Notes: generated by a model not told the origin, from the sequence alone. Positions 16,761 through 26,053 are shown, numbered from the stretch's first letter. The stretch: 64,000 nt of DNA from CAYRGG01 sp964423745 (GCA_964423745.1 CAYRGG010000014.1:1-64000); one strand, 5' to 3'. Numbers and translations are program-made.

Positions 16761-17867
16761 TTAAAAAGATTGAACGGATCGAGCTTTGCGCCGGTTTTGG
16801 AGTTTGGCTTGGAGACCCAGGCGAATGAAACTCACCAGCCGCGAAAGGTATAGCAGTCTGGGTAGCGGATCCTCGGGGGCGATACCGTACCATTTCTTCA
16901 TGGACATGATGGGGGGCAGGAGTACATGCCGAAGGCGCGCCATTTTGCTTGAAAAGGTATCTTCGTAGAATGCGCAGACGATGGAGCGGATGCTCATCTT
17001 TGGCGCTAAACGGTAAATATTTTTTTGTTGTTGCTCGTTGGTGTTTTTTATGGCGTTATAATCCTTTGAAAAAGGGTTGATATAACCTTCACACCTCTCA
17101 TAGATCGCTTTGGTAGCACTGTTGGCCTTGACTTCCTGCAAAACGTATTCAGGGATAGTAACGTGATACAGCTTCACAAGCTTTCTTAGAAATAAACCGC
17201 ATGCGTTGCTTAAACGCCTTTCCTTGACAATTGTTAAGAATAGTCGCCAGTTGATGACCTCGCCGTATTTGTTCACATAACGCTTGAAATCCAAATAGTC
17301 GAGGTCGGGATTTTCCCGGTTGGCGCCTCGGGACAATCCATCGTTGAAAGAATGCTCGATAATGAACCACAGAGCGTCTTCATGGGACAAAACACAAATT
17401 CCATGATCGGGCGTTCTTCTTACGTTGTTGAACAACGCATCATCATGCATATTGGCTTTCGCTCGTCTATTGCCATGCACTAAGGCAAAATGCAAGTCGA
17501 TGGCGATGTTTGCTTTTTGATTGAGGCAGGTTATCTCGATATCCCCCTTCATACTTGCCGATTGAGGATAAGGGCCTTTGAGATAGGTATAGCTTATGGT
17601 TTTAAGGACGTCCTTGGTCCATTCTAGGTCCTTTCTTTTGACCAGAATGTCGATATCGGTAAGAAACCGCTCCCCTAAGGGATAGATATCATTTAGATAA
17701 GCGCCGCCCTTCAAGGCAATATAGGGAATAGCGTTGGTTTCTAGGGCGTGAGCAATTTTTAGCAGTTCTGCGAAGAACTGCATGTTGCGCATGACCTTAA
17801 GTTGTTTTTGGTTAGCAGGTTGATGGACCGTTATTTTTTCGTTGTTATCGTTGGGTAGCTCAAGCAT
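16761..17867 (-). CDS. Nucleotidyltransferase-fold protein (NTP_transf_5 type)
   Basis: The 368-residue protein has the family signature ALKGGAYLNDIYP near 51-63 and the two metal-binding aspartates in RFLTDIDILV at 71 and 73, with a third acidic site in AIDLHFALVH. Members are found in many lasso and HPr-kinase/PqqD-type clusters; in the pseudomycoidin cluster a relative decorates the phosphorylated C-terminus, to my knowledge. It is the first gene of the minus-strand cluster and is lower in GC than the kinase end. An antitoxin-like nucleotidyltransferase role is less likely because no partner gene stands beside it. Confidence 0.75.
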   Translation of the reverse strand: MLELPNDNNEKITVHQPANQKQLKVMRNMQFFAELLKIAHALETNAIPYIALKGGAYLNDIYPLGERFLTDIDILVKRKDLEWTKDVLKTISYTYLKGPYPQSASMKGDIEITCLNQKANIAIDLHFALVHGNRRAKANMHDDALFNNVRRTPDHGICVLSHEDALWFIIEHSFNDGLSRGANRENPDLDYLDFKRYVNKYGEVINWRLFLTIVKERRLSNACGLFLRKLVKLYHVTIPEYVLQEVKANSATKAIYERCEGYINPFSKDYNAIKNTNEQQQKNIYRLAPKMSIRSIVCAFYEDTFSSKMARLRHVLLPPIMSMKKWYGIAPEDPLPRLLYLSRLVSFIRLGLQAKLQNRRKARSVQSF

Positions 17868-18540
17868 ATCCTATATTATACAGTAACTTATACGTTGTTA
17901 GTGGTGATCGCCCTAATTTTAAGAAGATCAATAACTTTATGTGATACAAAAGTGTTTTCAGTCCCAAGGTTTGATTATTATGCTTTCGATAAAAACAGCT
18001 TCTCTTCTACAAGAAATAACAAAAACTGTGCCAATAATTAAGTGGTTGTTAAAAAATAAAAAAAGAGAGGGTTGAGCGTGCGTACTAAGATATGTGTTCA
18101 TTTTATGTAACAGCCTTACTGTAAATGAACATCAAACTTATATTAAATATATTTAATAGATCAATAAGTTATCTAATAATACATAAGTGTTCAAAAAACG
18201 AACACATTTTTTTGGCGGTTAACAGATATATATTCCCTGAAGAGATAACAAAACAACAAGTGATTTTTTTTTGAGAAAAGCATCCCGTTACATAAATTTG
18301 GCATACCTACGGACAACCAAAAAACTTATATTCACTTGCTTAAGTTATAAAAAATGACCGCGTTATGTTGATCAAAAACTCAGTCGGATTACTTGTACTG
18401 ACGTATAACCTGGCTAATAACTGCTTTTCTAATCTGTATCATAAAGTGCTCTGTGAGAGTAGGTCTGGTAAACTGAAAAACTATGCAATCACTAAAATCA
18501 AGCTAAAAAAGAATATGTCATATGCCAGCCCAAACTAAAT
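17868..18540. other. Long AT-rich intergenic region before lptD
   Basis: About 670 bases without a credible gene separate the divergently oriented nucleotidyltransferase and lptD. It holds a 9-bp inverted repeat, TGTTCATTT at 18095-18103 and AAATGAACA at 18123-18131, and a small terminator-like hairpin at 18187-18213. It should contain promoters for both flanking genes. The length and AT content fit the edge of an inserted accessory region. Confidence 0.5.
18187..18213 (+). terminator. Small hairpin with T-run
   Basis: GTGTTC (18187-18192) pairs with GAACAC (18200-18205), followed by A and eight T residues. The stem is only six pairs. It could end a plus-strand transcript; no plus-strand gene lies directly before it, so it may belong to a lost gene or a small RNA. 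Confidence 0.35.
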
Positions 18541-20814
18541 TTGAAAGAGCGAAAATTTGTGTTTCAGTGTTTTTCTAAGGTATTACCTTTACTGATAACT
18601 ATAATCCTGTTTTTTTTACCTTGGCTAGCAGCCTTAGGGCAACCGCCGACGGGACAAAACCGTTGGTTGCTCTGCGAACCGGATCCGCTATCTGGATTTG
18701 TAACCGTGGATACCGGTGCGCCACAAGATGCCCCCCTTGAACTCATTGCCGATACTGGCCAATCGTCAGAAAGTGAGGCTATTTTGCAAGGTGACGTGGT
18801 GGCGGAGCAAGGTGATCAACGCTTGGAAGCTTCCCAGGTTACGTTTAATAGGTTAATTAATCTCATTAAGGCTGAAGGTAACATTAGCTACGGTAACCCT
18901 GAGCTTGCAGTTAGAAGCGGTCGTGCAGAGGTTGATCTCAACACTGGCGAAGGATGGTTTGAGGATGCGAAATATTATGTACCAGAACAAAATGCTCAGG
19001 GAAGAGCTGAAAGAGTAGATGTACAGTATTTCACAAGGACAAGTCAGATGAGAGGGGTTACTTACTCTACCTGCAATCGCGGCAGCGAGTTTTGGCAATT
19101 GCGGGCTGGCAGGCTAAACTTGAACCAAGAAACGGGTCGTGGCATTGCAAAAAATATCAGTTTAGCCTTCGGCAAAGTACCTATTCTTTATTTTCCTTAT
19201 TTATCATTTCCCATCGACGACAAGCGGCATACGGGTTTTTTAGTGCCGACCGTTGGTTATGATAGCGATAACGGACTTGAGGTCCGTATTCCTTATTATT
19301 GGAACATTGCGCCTAATCAGGATATGACTTTACAGCCGCGTATTCTTTCCAAGCGAGGTTTGATGCTGGGCACCGAATATCGACTCCTTACTCCCAAAGG
19401 ACGAGGCGAAGTTGCTTTTGAATATTTGCCTTATGATGACCGCTACGGTAGTGATCGGGGAGCCATCTTTACTTTTGCCCAAGCCAATTTAGCCCCACAG
19501 CTTTATTCAAATTTGTTGTTCCAACATGTATCGGACGACGACTATTTGGATGATTTTGGCAATAAAATTGATATTCTAACCGATACTAACCTAGAACGGC
19601 GTTTAGATTTTCTTTATGTAGGAGACCAATGGACTGCAATAGCCCGCGCCCAGACTTTTCAAACATTGGAGGATGAGATCTTCACGACACGGGCGCGTGA
19701 TCCCTATGACCGTTTGCCACAGGTGCTATTTAATGGTAATTGGTCACAGGTACAGCCATATGGGTTTGATATTAGCTTGCAAGCAGAAGCGGTCAATTTT
19801 GAGCGGGACGCAGGGGTGCGAGGCAGCCGTCTGGATATATGGCCTGGAGTGAGCCTACCCTTTCGATGGCCCGCAGGGTTTATCACCCCCCGGGCAAGCT
19901 ACCGTTTTACCGGTTATGACTTGCGAGACGCTGGACCCGGTAACCCTAAAAGACCCTCTCGGGATGCGCCTATCCTTAGTTTAGATAGCGGATTATTTTT
20001 TGAGCGACCTATTGCTTGGACTTGGTGGCGTGATAACCCAGGTATTTTAACGCTAGAGCCGAGACTTTTTTATCTCTACGTGCCGTTCCGGGATCAGTCG
20101 GATATCCCTGTATTTGACAGTACATTAATCGATCGTAACTTTCCTTTGTTGTTTTTAGAAAATCGCTTTACGGGCGCGGATCGTCTGGGTGATGCCAATC
20201 AATTAACCACTGCGGTGACTAGCCGTTGGTTGGATGCGGTCGATGGTCGCGAGGCAATGCGGTTTAGCCTTGGACAGATCACTTATTTTCGGGATCGTCG
20301 GGTTGCCTTGTCAGGTACTGGTCTTCAGCAAAACAATAGGTCGGATATATTTGCCGAAGGGTTAGTTAATATAACCGATGATTTATCCTTTCGAGGTAAT
20401 CTGCAGTGGGATCCCGATGGCGAGGAAATCCAGCGCAGTGGTGTAGACCTGCGCTATCGACCTGGTTTAGGACGTTTAATTAATTTCAGTTATCGCTTTG
20501 CTGACGATGTAGCACTGGAGGAGGTCGATGTTACCAGTTTTTGGACTATCAACCAGCAGTGGCGGGCCTTCGGTCGTTGGAATTATTCCATCGCTGAATC
20601 ACAAGATTTAAGAGTTTTTGGCGGATTTGAGTATGATCAGTGTTGTTTGGCGTTACGTCTTTTAGCGCGAAGCTCTCGTGATAGACCCGATGAAGATGCG
20701 GACTTTAGCATAGAGGTGCAAGTGGAGTTAAAGGGATTGTCTGGTATTGGAAAAGACATCCCAAATTTTCTTGAAGAGTCTATTTTTGGTTATGAACCCC
20801 GTTTGCGCTATTAA
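18541..20814 (+). CDS. lptD: LPS-assembly protein LptD
   Basis: LptD is the outer-membrane barrel that inserts LPS, with LptE. The 757-residue product has a signal peptide, an N-terminal LptA/OstA-like jellyroll (about 60-200, VAEQGDQRLEASQVTFNR) and a C-terminal barrel. The cysteine pattern is kept: one in WLLCEPD near the mature N-terminus, one in TYSTCNRGS and a CC pair in YDQCCLALRLL. The start is weakly supported: TTG at 18541 gives a good signal peptide but lacks a ribosome-binding site; a GTG at 18559 is possible. surA follows after 32 bp. Confidence 0.95.
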   Translation: MKERKFVFQCFSKVLPLLITIILFFLPWLAALGQPPTGQNRWLLCEPDPLSGFVTVDTGAPQDAPLELIADTGQSSESEAILQGDVVAEQGDQRLEASQVTFNRLINLIKAEGNISYGNPELAVRSGRAEVDLNTGEGWFEDAKYYVPEQNAQGRAERVDVQYFTRTSQMRGVTYSTCNRGSEFWQLRAGRLNLNQETGRGIAKNISLAFGKVPILYFPYLSFPIDDKRHTGFLVPTVGYDSDNGLEVRIPYYWNIAPNQDMTLQPRILSKRGLMLGTEYRLLTPKGRGEVAFEYLPYDDRYGSDRGAIFTFAQANLAPQLYSNLLFQHVSDDDYLDDFGNKIDILTDTNLERRLDFLYVGDQWTAIARAQTFQTLEDEIFTTRARDPYDRLPQVLFNGNWSQVQPYGFDISLQAEAVNFERDAGVRGSRLDIWPGVSLPFRWPAGFITPRASYRFTGYDLRDAGPGNPKRPSRDAPILSLDSGLFFERPIAWTWWRDNPGILTLEPRLFYLYVPFRDQSDIPVFDSTLIDRNFPLLFLENRFTGADRLGDANQLTTAVTSRWLDAVDGREAMRFSLGQITYFRDRRVALSGTGLQQNNRSDIFAEGLVNITDDLSFRGNLQWDPDGEEIQRSGVDLRYRPGLGRLINFSYRFADDVALEEVDVTSFWTINQQWRAFGRWNYSIAESQDLRVFGGFEYDQCCLALRLLARSSRDRPDEDADFSIEVQVELKGLSGIGKDIPNFLEESIFGYEPRLRY

Positions 20815-20846
20815 TGTAATGATAAGGTAGCGAAGTTATTATACTG

Positions 20847-22232
20847 ATGAATAAATTTCATATTGTATCATTTGTCAATCTTATACTTATTATTTTACTC
20901 GTCGAGAGCCCTCTAGAGGCTCGCCTGATGTTTGGACCAGATTCAGAAACTGCGGCAAACAATTTAGACGCTATTGTGGCGGTTGTCGATGATGACATTA
21001 TTACCCGTAGTGAGTTAAATAATGCATTGACTCTTGTGACGCAGCAATTGGAACAGCGTGAGACACCTTTGCCTCCCCCTGGCATTCTAGAAAGACAAGT
21101 ACTGGAACGGCTTATTCTTACTAAGTTGCAGCTGCGGGCAGCCGAACAAAATGGCGTGGTCGTGGATGACTCAACGCTAAACGCCGCCATAGAAAGGTTA
21201 GCCCGTTCTAACGGACTCACGTTGAGCCAGTTGCGTGAGGCCGTGCAACGGGATGGGGTGAACTTTGCCGATTTTCGTGAGCAGATTCAGGAAGAGATTT
21301 TGGCGACCCGGCTTCGTCAACGTGTCGTGGATAGTCAGATTCAGATTTCTGAACAAGAAGTGGATTCCGTGGTTCGTAACCAAACTACCAGGGGCGAAGA
21401 TAATCGTGAGTATCATGTGGCCCAGATTCTCATCGCTGTAACTGAGGGCGCTTCACCAGATGAGATTGAAGCGGCCCGAAATAAAGCCCAAGAAGCATTA
21501 GAGCGGTTGCGTCAAGGCACGGACTTTAAGCGCCTTGCAGTCGTGGTTTCTGACGGCCGTCAAGCCCTAGAAGGGGGTGATCTCGGTTGGCGCAAGGCCA
21601 ATCAATTACCGACTTTATTTGCAGATATTGTGCCGCAAATGCAAGTGGGTCAGTTGAGTGATTTAATCCGTAGTCCCAGTGGGTTCCATATCGTTAAGTT
21701 ATTGGAGGCAAAAGGAGCTTCCGAGCCTCTAGTTACGCAAACCCGTGTTCGTCATCTTTTGATTGAACCCGATGAGACAACCTTGCCTGAAGAGATACAG
21801 CAACGGTTGATGCAGCTAAAACAGCGGGTTGCAGAAGGGGAAAACTTTGCTGAACTGGCCCGCGCCCATTCTGACGATGCAAATTCTGCCTTCAGAGGTG
21901 GTGATCTAGGTTGGCTAAGTGCAGGTGATATGATGCCAGAGTTTGAAGCAGTCATGGATCGTCTTGAACCCGGTCAACTAAGTGCTCCCTTTGAGACACC
22001 CTATGGTTGGCATCTAGTGCAGGTAGTCAATCGACGTCAACAGCAAGGTGGCGATGAATTACAACGCGCTAATGTTCGAAGAGCATTACTGCAACGACGG
22101 GCTGAGGAAGAATGGGAGTTATGGTTGCGCCGCCTGCGTGATGAAGCTTATGTGGAGATTCGCCTGCCTGGTCCAGAAAGACAAGCGAGTTCACCTGAGA
22201 CAACAGAACAGTCGGCTACCGATTCCCGCTAA
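20847..22232 (+). CDS. surA: Periplasmic chaperone and prolyl isomerase SurA
   Basis: SurA folds outer-membrane proteins such as LptD. The 461-residue product has a signal peptide, the N-terminal SurA domain beginning LDAIVAVVDDDIITRSELNN, and two parvulin domains, the first around residues 185-290 (YHVAQILIAVTEGASPDEIE, GGDLGWRKANQLP) and the second around 300-400 (RVRHLLIEPDETTLPEE, GGDLGWLSAGDMMPEFE). It forms an operon with lptD. In most relatives pdxA comes next; here a 332-bp gap with transposon-like hairpins precedes rsmA. Confidence 0.96.
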   Translation: MNKFHIVSFVNLILIILLVESPLEARLMFGPDSETAANNLDAIVAVVDDDIITRSELNNALTLVTQQLEQRETPLPPPGILERQVLERLILTKLQLRAAEQNGVVVDDSTLNAAIERLARSNGLTLSQLREAVQRDGVNFADFREQIQEEILATRLRQRVVDSQIQISEQEVDSVVRNQTTRGEDNREYHVAQILIAVTEGASPDEIEAARNKAQEALERLRQGTDFKRLAVVVSDGRQALEGGDLGWRKANQLPTLFADIVPQMQVGQLSDLIRSPSGFHIVKLLEAKGASEPLVTQTRVRHLLIEPDETTLPEEIQQRLMQLKQRVAEGENFAELARAHSDDANSAFRGGDLGWLSAGDMMPEFEAVMDRLEPGQLSAPFETPYGWHLVQVVNRRQQQGGDELQRANVRRALLQRRAEEEWELWLRRLRDEAYVEIRLPGPERQASSPETTEQSATDSR

Positions 22233-22564
22233 AGCATAGGGATAACCTGTCCACAAACTAGCACTTTCGAGTGTTACAACAAAGAAGATTACTTTGACAT
22301 CCCCCTCTTCCTCAAAGGAAGAGGATTCCTTAGCTTAGCCTCTCATGCCCGAGAGGGAGGGCAGTTTGCATGACCTCTTACCCCGACATACCCCGACTTA
22401 CATCTAGTATGCCAGCGCCAAACGGCATAGGTTTGGCCGGTTTAACACGGTTACTACTCAATGTTGGCGCGTTATCGCGTGACTCCGACATAGTTAAGTA
22501 TAGAACACTTTGCGCCTTATATCCTCCACCTGAAGGAGGAAGATCTTACGGCGCTAATAGATAA
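22233..22564. other. surA-rsmA gap without a gene
   Basis: In the common order lptD-surA-pdxA-rsmA-apaG-apaH this gap holds pdxA. Here there is no pdxA and no recognisable remnant. A 64-codon frame starting at 22370 has no family resemblance and lies across the transposon-like structures, so I do not call it a gene. Confidence 0.6.
22295..22546 (-). mobile_element. Possible IS200/IS605-type relic in place of pdxA
   Basis: Read on the minus strand, this block ends with an 8-bp hairpin (CCTCTTCC/GGAAGAGG, 22304-22324), then GGATGTCAA, the kind of right end found in IS200/IS605 elements, whose last part encodes the guide RNA of TnpB. A second hairpin (CCTCTC/GAGAGG) lies at 22339-22356, and a third (TCCTCC/GGAGGA) at 22522-22540 could be a left-end palindrome. 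No tnpA or tnpB remains. The assignment rests on the end structure from memory and is tentative. Confidence 0.4.
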
Positions 22565-23371
22565 ATGAAGTCGCAAACGGCTTCTCCTTTTGCTCGTAAA
22601 CGCTTTGGTCAACACTTTCTACGCGATTCCACTACCATTCAACGTATTATCCGGTTGATTGACCCGTTGCCGGGTCAATCATTGGTAGAAATCGGTCCCG
22701 GTCGAGGTGCGCTGACTAAACCATTGCTGCAGGCGGCACAAAGGCTGGAAGCAATAGAGTTAGACCGGGATCTTATTTCTTCTTTGCAAAATCAATGTCA
22801 GGGGTTGGGCGAACTGTGTGTCTACAGTGCTGATGCACTGACTTTTGATTTTTCCCGCTTGTGTCGTAACGGGCATTTATTAAGAGTAGTTGGAAATCTC
22901 CCTTACAATATTGCTACTCCGTTAATATTTCATCTTTTCCACCAGGCCGCTTATATTTGTGATATGCATTTTATGCTGCAACGTGAGGTGGTCGAGCGCA
23001 TGGTGGCGAGACCAGCCACCGCTGCCTATGGGCGGCTTTCGGTTATGACGCAATATTATAGTTATGTTGAATGGTTATTTGATGTGGAGCCGGACGCCTT
23101 TCGTCCACCTCCTAAAGTGAAATCTGCTTTTATCCGTGTGCAACCCCATCGCCAACCTCCAGTGAGGGTCAATGATGAAAGATGGTTTGCGGAAGTTGTG
23201 CGGCAAGCCTTTTCGCAACGCCGTAAAACCCTACGTAATGCTTTGCGCCCGTTGTTTTCGATAGCAACTATAGAAGCTGCAGGGATTAACCCAGGTATGC
23301 GTTCCGAATGTTTGACACTGAAAGATTTTGCGGCTCTTAGCAACATATCCAACAGATCTCTAGTAGACTAA
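22565..23371 (+). CDS. rsmA: 16S rRNA dimethyladenosine transferase RsmA (KsgA)
   Basis: RsmA dimethylates two adjacent adenines near the 3' end of 16S rRNA. Motifs are FGQHFLRD at the start, the SAM loop EIGPGRGALT near 39-48, and the catalytic NLPYNIATPLI near 115. At 268 residues the length is normal. An in-frame TAA stands directly before the ATG, which fixes the start as this ATG or later. The nearest GGAGG is too far upstream to serve. In this genome it is followed by a transaldolase rather than apaG. Confidence 0.96.
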   Translation: MKSQTASPFARKRFGQHFLRDSTTIQRIIRLIDPLPGQSLVEIGPGRGALTKPLLQAAQRLEAIELDRDLISSLQNQCQGLGELCVYSADALTFDFSRLCRNGHLLRVVGNLPYNIATPLIFHLFHQAAYICDMHFMLQREVVERMVARPATAAYGRLSVMTQYYSYVEWLFDVEPDAFRPPPKVKSAFIRVQPHRQPPVRVNDERWFAEVVRQAFSQRRKTLRNALRPLFSIATIEAAGINPGMRSECLTLKDFAALSNISNRSLVD

Positions 23372-23443
23372 ATAACGTGTTCTTTTGTAAATAGCATGGG
23401 TTTTACAACATTTATAAAAACTTAAGTGCTGTAACTTGATGAA

Positions 23444-23474
23444 TTGCGAGGGACATGTTTAATAGCGCTATAAT
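23444..23474 (+). promoter_or_regulatory. Possible sigma-70 promoter for transaldolase
   Basis: A perfect TATAAT at 23469-23474 lies about 40 bases before the transaldolase start, with TTGCGA at 23444-23449 as a fair -35 box. The spacer is 19 bases, longer than ideal. Confidence 0.4.
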
Positions 23475-23515
23475 TGTCTAGCAAGCTGACAACTTAATAT
23501 TTTTAGGAAATCACT

Positions 23516-24646
23516 ATGTGTTCTTCAACTGACAACCCTCTGCGGCGTCTGCATGCGGCTGGCCAGAGTGTCTGGTACGACCATATACATCGCGCCATGT
23601 TGGACTCCGGCGAGTTAAGCCATTTGATCCACAACGATGATCTACGTGGTGTAACCTCTAATCCTTCTCTATTTGATAATGCTATTACCGGTGGTCATGA
23701 CTATGATAGCGCTTTACAACATGAAATTGAGCGTCAAGGCATACAAGGTGGTGAGTTGTCGAGTCGACGATTATTTTATGCCTTAGCGATTGACGATATT
23801 TGTCTTGCTGCTGATCTATTGACGCCTGTGTATGAAGCTACTGCAGGTTTGGATGGTATGGTGAGTTTAGAGGTTTCTCCAGATTTAGCACACGATGCGG
23901 AAGCGACAATTCGCGAGGCCAAGCTGCTCCATGCTCGCGTCAATCGACCCAATCTGATGATTAAAATACCCGGTACACAAGCAGGTTTAGTGGCCATTGA
24001 AAAGCTTGTAGCTGAGGGTATTAACATCAATGTAACTTTACTTTTTTCGGTAGATAGGTACTTGCAAGTTGTGGACGCCTATTTACGTGGTCTTGAAAAC
24101 CGCTTGTCAAAGGGACAGTCAGTTGACCGAATTGCTTCTGTAGCTAGTTTTTTTGTGAGTCGGCTAGACACACTTCTTGACCCGATGCTGGCGCAAATAG
24201 CCCCTGAGCTAGAAGGTAAAATAGCTATCGCCAATGCTAAATTGGCCTACCAGCGGTTTAAAGAGGTATTCAGTGGTTCACGATTTGCTAAGCTATCTGC
24301 TGCTGGGGCACGTCCGCAGCGTTTATTGTGGGCTAGCACGAGTACTAAAAACCCCAACTATCGAGACGTACATTATGTGGAAGCGCTGATCGGTCCCAAT
24401 ACGGTCAATACGCTTCCACCCGCCACCTATATAGCTTTCCGAGATCATGGGATAGTGACGCCAACCCTAGAGCAGGATGTGGATGTTGCCCTGGATCAAC
24501 TTGCGGCGCTACCAAAATATGGTATTGATTTGAATGCTATGACCACACGTTTAGAAAAGGAGGGGATTGCCGCTTTTGCAAAATCTTTTGATAATTTATT
24601 ATGTCATATCGCCGCTAAAGCGCAAAGGTTGGCTGATATCATTTAG
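23516..24646 (+). CDS. tal: Transaldolase, long type
   Basis: Transaldolase moves a dihydroxyacetone unit between sugar phosphates in the pentose phosphate pathway. The 376-residue length and segments such as GVTSNPSLFDNAI, IKIPGTQAGL, ININVTLLFS and the Schiff-base lysine in RLLWASTSTKNP fit the long transaldolase class (TAL-PGI related, without the isomerase part). It interrupts the usual rsmA-apaG order and has its own likely promoter. Its products, ribose 5-phosphate and glyceraldehyde 3-phosphate, are also the substrates of PdxS, though that link is only suggestive. Confidence 0.93.
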   Translation: MCSSTDNPLRRLHAAGQSVWYDHIHRAMLDSGELSHLIHNDDLRGVTSNPSLFDNAITGGHDYDSALQHEIERQGIQGGELSSRRLFYALAIDDICLAADLLTPVYEATAGLDGMVSLEVSPDLAHDAEATIREAKLLHARVNRPNLMIKIPGTQAGLVAIEKLVAEGININVTLLFSVDRYLQVVDAYLRGLENRLSKGQSVDRIASVASFFVSRLDTLLDPMLAQIAPELEGKIAIANAKLAYQRFKEVFSGSRFAKLSAAGARPQRLLWASTSTKNPNYRDVHYVEALIGPNTVNTLPPATYIAFRDHGIVTPTLEQDVDVALDQLAALPKYGIDLNAMTTRLEKEGIAAFAKSFDNLLCHIAAKAQRLADII

Positions 24647-24684
24647 TCTATTCATTATTTTTTAAATATATACTCGAGACGGCG

Positions 24685-25068
24685 ATGGCGGAAAAATCCC
24701 CTTACGATGTCAAAGTGGCGACGAAATGTTTTTACCTTGTAGAACAATCCGTGCCCGAACAAAGTCGTTACGTGTTTGCTTACACGATTACTATCCGTAA
24801 TGAAGGCGCTCTTCCTGCAAAATTACTTACTCGTCATTGGATTATCACTGATGCTAATGGCAAAATCGAAGAGGTGCGTGGGGAAGGGGTGGTCGGTGAG
24901 CAACCTTATTTGCGTCCTGGTGAAGGTTTTCAGTATACCAGTGGCGCTGTTATTGAAACACCAGTAGGTAGTATGCGGGGTAGCTATCAAATGCAAGCCG
25001 ATGATGGAATCAATTTTGATGCTAATATCCCTACTTTTACTTTATCTGTACCCCGAACACTCCATTAG
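24685..25068 (+). CDS. apaG: ApaG protein
   Basis: The 127-residue protein is a single ApaG (DUF525) fibronectin-like domain: YVFAYTITIRNEGALPAKLL, RHWIITDANGKIEEVRGEGV and the GSMRGSYQMQADDG segment are typical. The exact role is unsettled; in enterics apaG is cotranscribed with rsmA and apaH. Here the order is kept but the transaldolase lies between it and rsmA. Confidence 0.95.
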   Translation: MAEKSPYDVKVATKCFYLVEQSVPEQSRYVFAYTITIRNEGALPAKLLTRHWIITDANGKIEEVRGEGVVGEQPYLRPGEGFQYTSGAVIETPVGSMRGSYQMQADDGINFDANIPTFTLSVPRTLH

Positions 25069-25234
25069 TTACTGGTAAACCCTATGCTTTTAAGGTGAAT
25101 TGAATACTGGTAATCAATAAATAGAAGAACAGTAAAGTATTTTATTGTATTTTTTTGATTTCTAGTGTGCTGCTCCCAGTAAGCATGTATCTCAGCTATC
25201 TAATTTCCAATTTGGTAAACACGAGTAGTACGTT

Positions 25235-26053
25235 ATGGCGATATATGCCATCGGTGACGTGCAGGGGTGTTACGAGTCTCTGCAACGACTGTTGGAAAAG
25301 CTGCGGTTTGATGCCTCTCAAGACCAAGTGTGGTTCGCAGGTGATTTAGTTAATCGCGGACCTTGTTCTTTAAAGGTGTTACGGTTGATTAGATCTCTTG
25401 GGGAAAGCGCTATAGCAGTACTAGGTAATCATGATCTAACGTTATTAGCCATCGCTGCAGACTGTGTTTCACCTCGACGTAAGGATACTGTGCAGGACAT
25501 TCTCCAAGCGCCGGATCGAGAGGTGTTGCTGGAATGGCTACGTTACCGCCCGTTGATGCATTATGACGCAAACCTAGATTGTATTTTGGCCCATGCTGGT
25601 GTTGCTCCACAGTGGGATTTAAAGCAAGCCAAAGCCTGTGCAGCAGAAGTAGAAAGGATTTTGCGAGATGATGTTAATTATATTAATTTTTTAAGCGCAA
25701 TGTACGGTGATGAACCTCAACACTGGCATGATGATTTGCAGGGAATGGCCCGTTTGCGGTTTATCGTAAATGCTTTCACGCGAATGCGTTACTGCCATAA
25801 GGATGGCACTTTAAATTTTAAACATAAAGGCCCTTTGGGTAGTCAACCCGCGCATTTGGTGCCGTGGTTTCAAGTGCCGTCAAGACCTACTGACAGAGTA
25901 AATATTATATTTGGTCATTGGGCCGCACTGGGTTTTTTTCGAGATAGAGGTATTCATGCTATCGATAGCGGGTGTGTTTGGGGCGCCCGACTAACAGCTA
26001 TACGGGTGGATGCACTGGAAAAGGTGCAGTGGGTGGCGTGTAATGATTGCTAG
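25235..26053 (+). CDS. apaH: Diadenosine tetraphosphatase ApaH
   Basis: ApaH splits Ap4A symmetrically into two ADP and removes Np4A caps from RNA. The 272-residue protein has the metallophosphatase motifs GDVQGC at the N-terminus, GDLVNRGP near 35 and LGNHDL near 63, plus later His residues in HAGV and FGHWA. Length is normal. The gap to apaG is 166 bp, longer than in a tight operon. Confidence 0.96.
   Translation: MAIYAIGDVQGCYESLQRLLEKLRFDASQDQVWFAGDLVNRGPCSLKVLRLIRSLGESAIAVLGNHDLTLLAIAADCVSPRRKDTVQDILQAPDREVLLEWLRYRPLMHYDANLDCILAHAGVAPQWDLKQAKACAAEVERILRDDVNYINFLSAMYGDEPQHWHDDLQGMARLRFIVNAFTRMRYCHKDGTLNFKHKGPLGSQPAHLVPWFQVPSRPTDRVNIIFGHWAALGFFRDRGIHAIDSGCVWGARLTAIRVDALEKVQWVACNDC

Noticed and set aside
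16761..17867. Nucleotidyltransferase as an AbiEii-type toxin
   Set aside because: Its motifs fit the NTP_transf_5 group, and no antitoxin gene stands beside it.
22370..22564. 64-codon frame between surA and rsmA
   Set aside because: No resemblance to PdxA or any family, and it lies over transposon-like hairpins.
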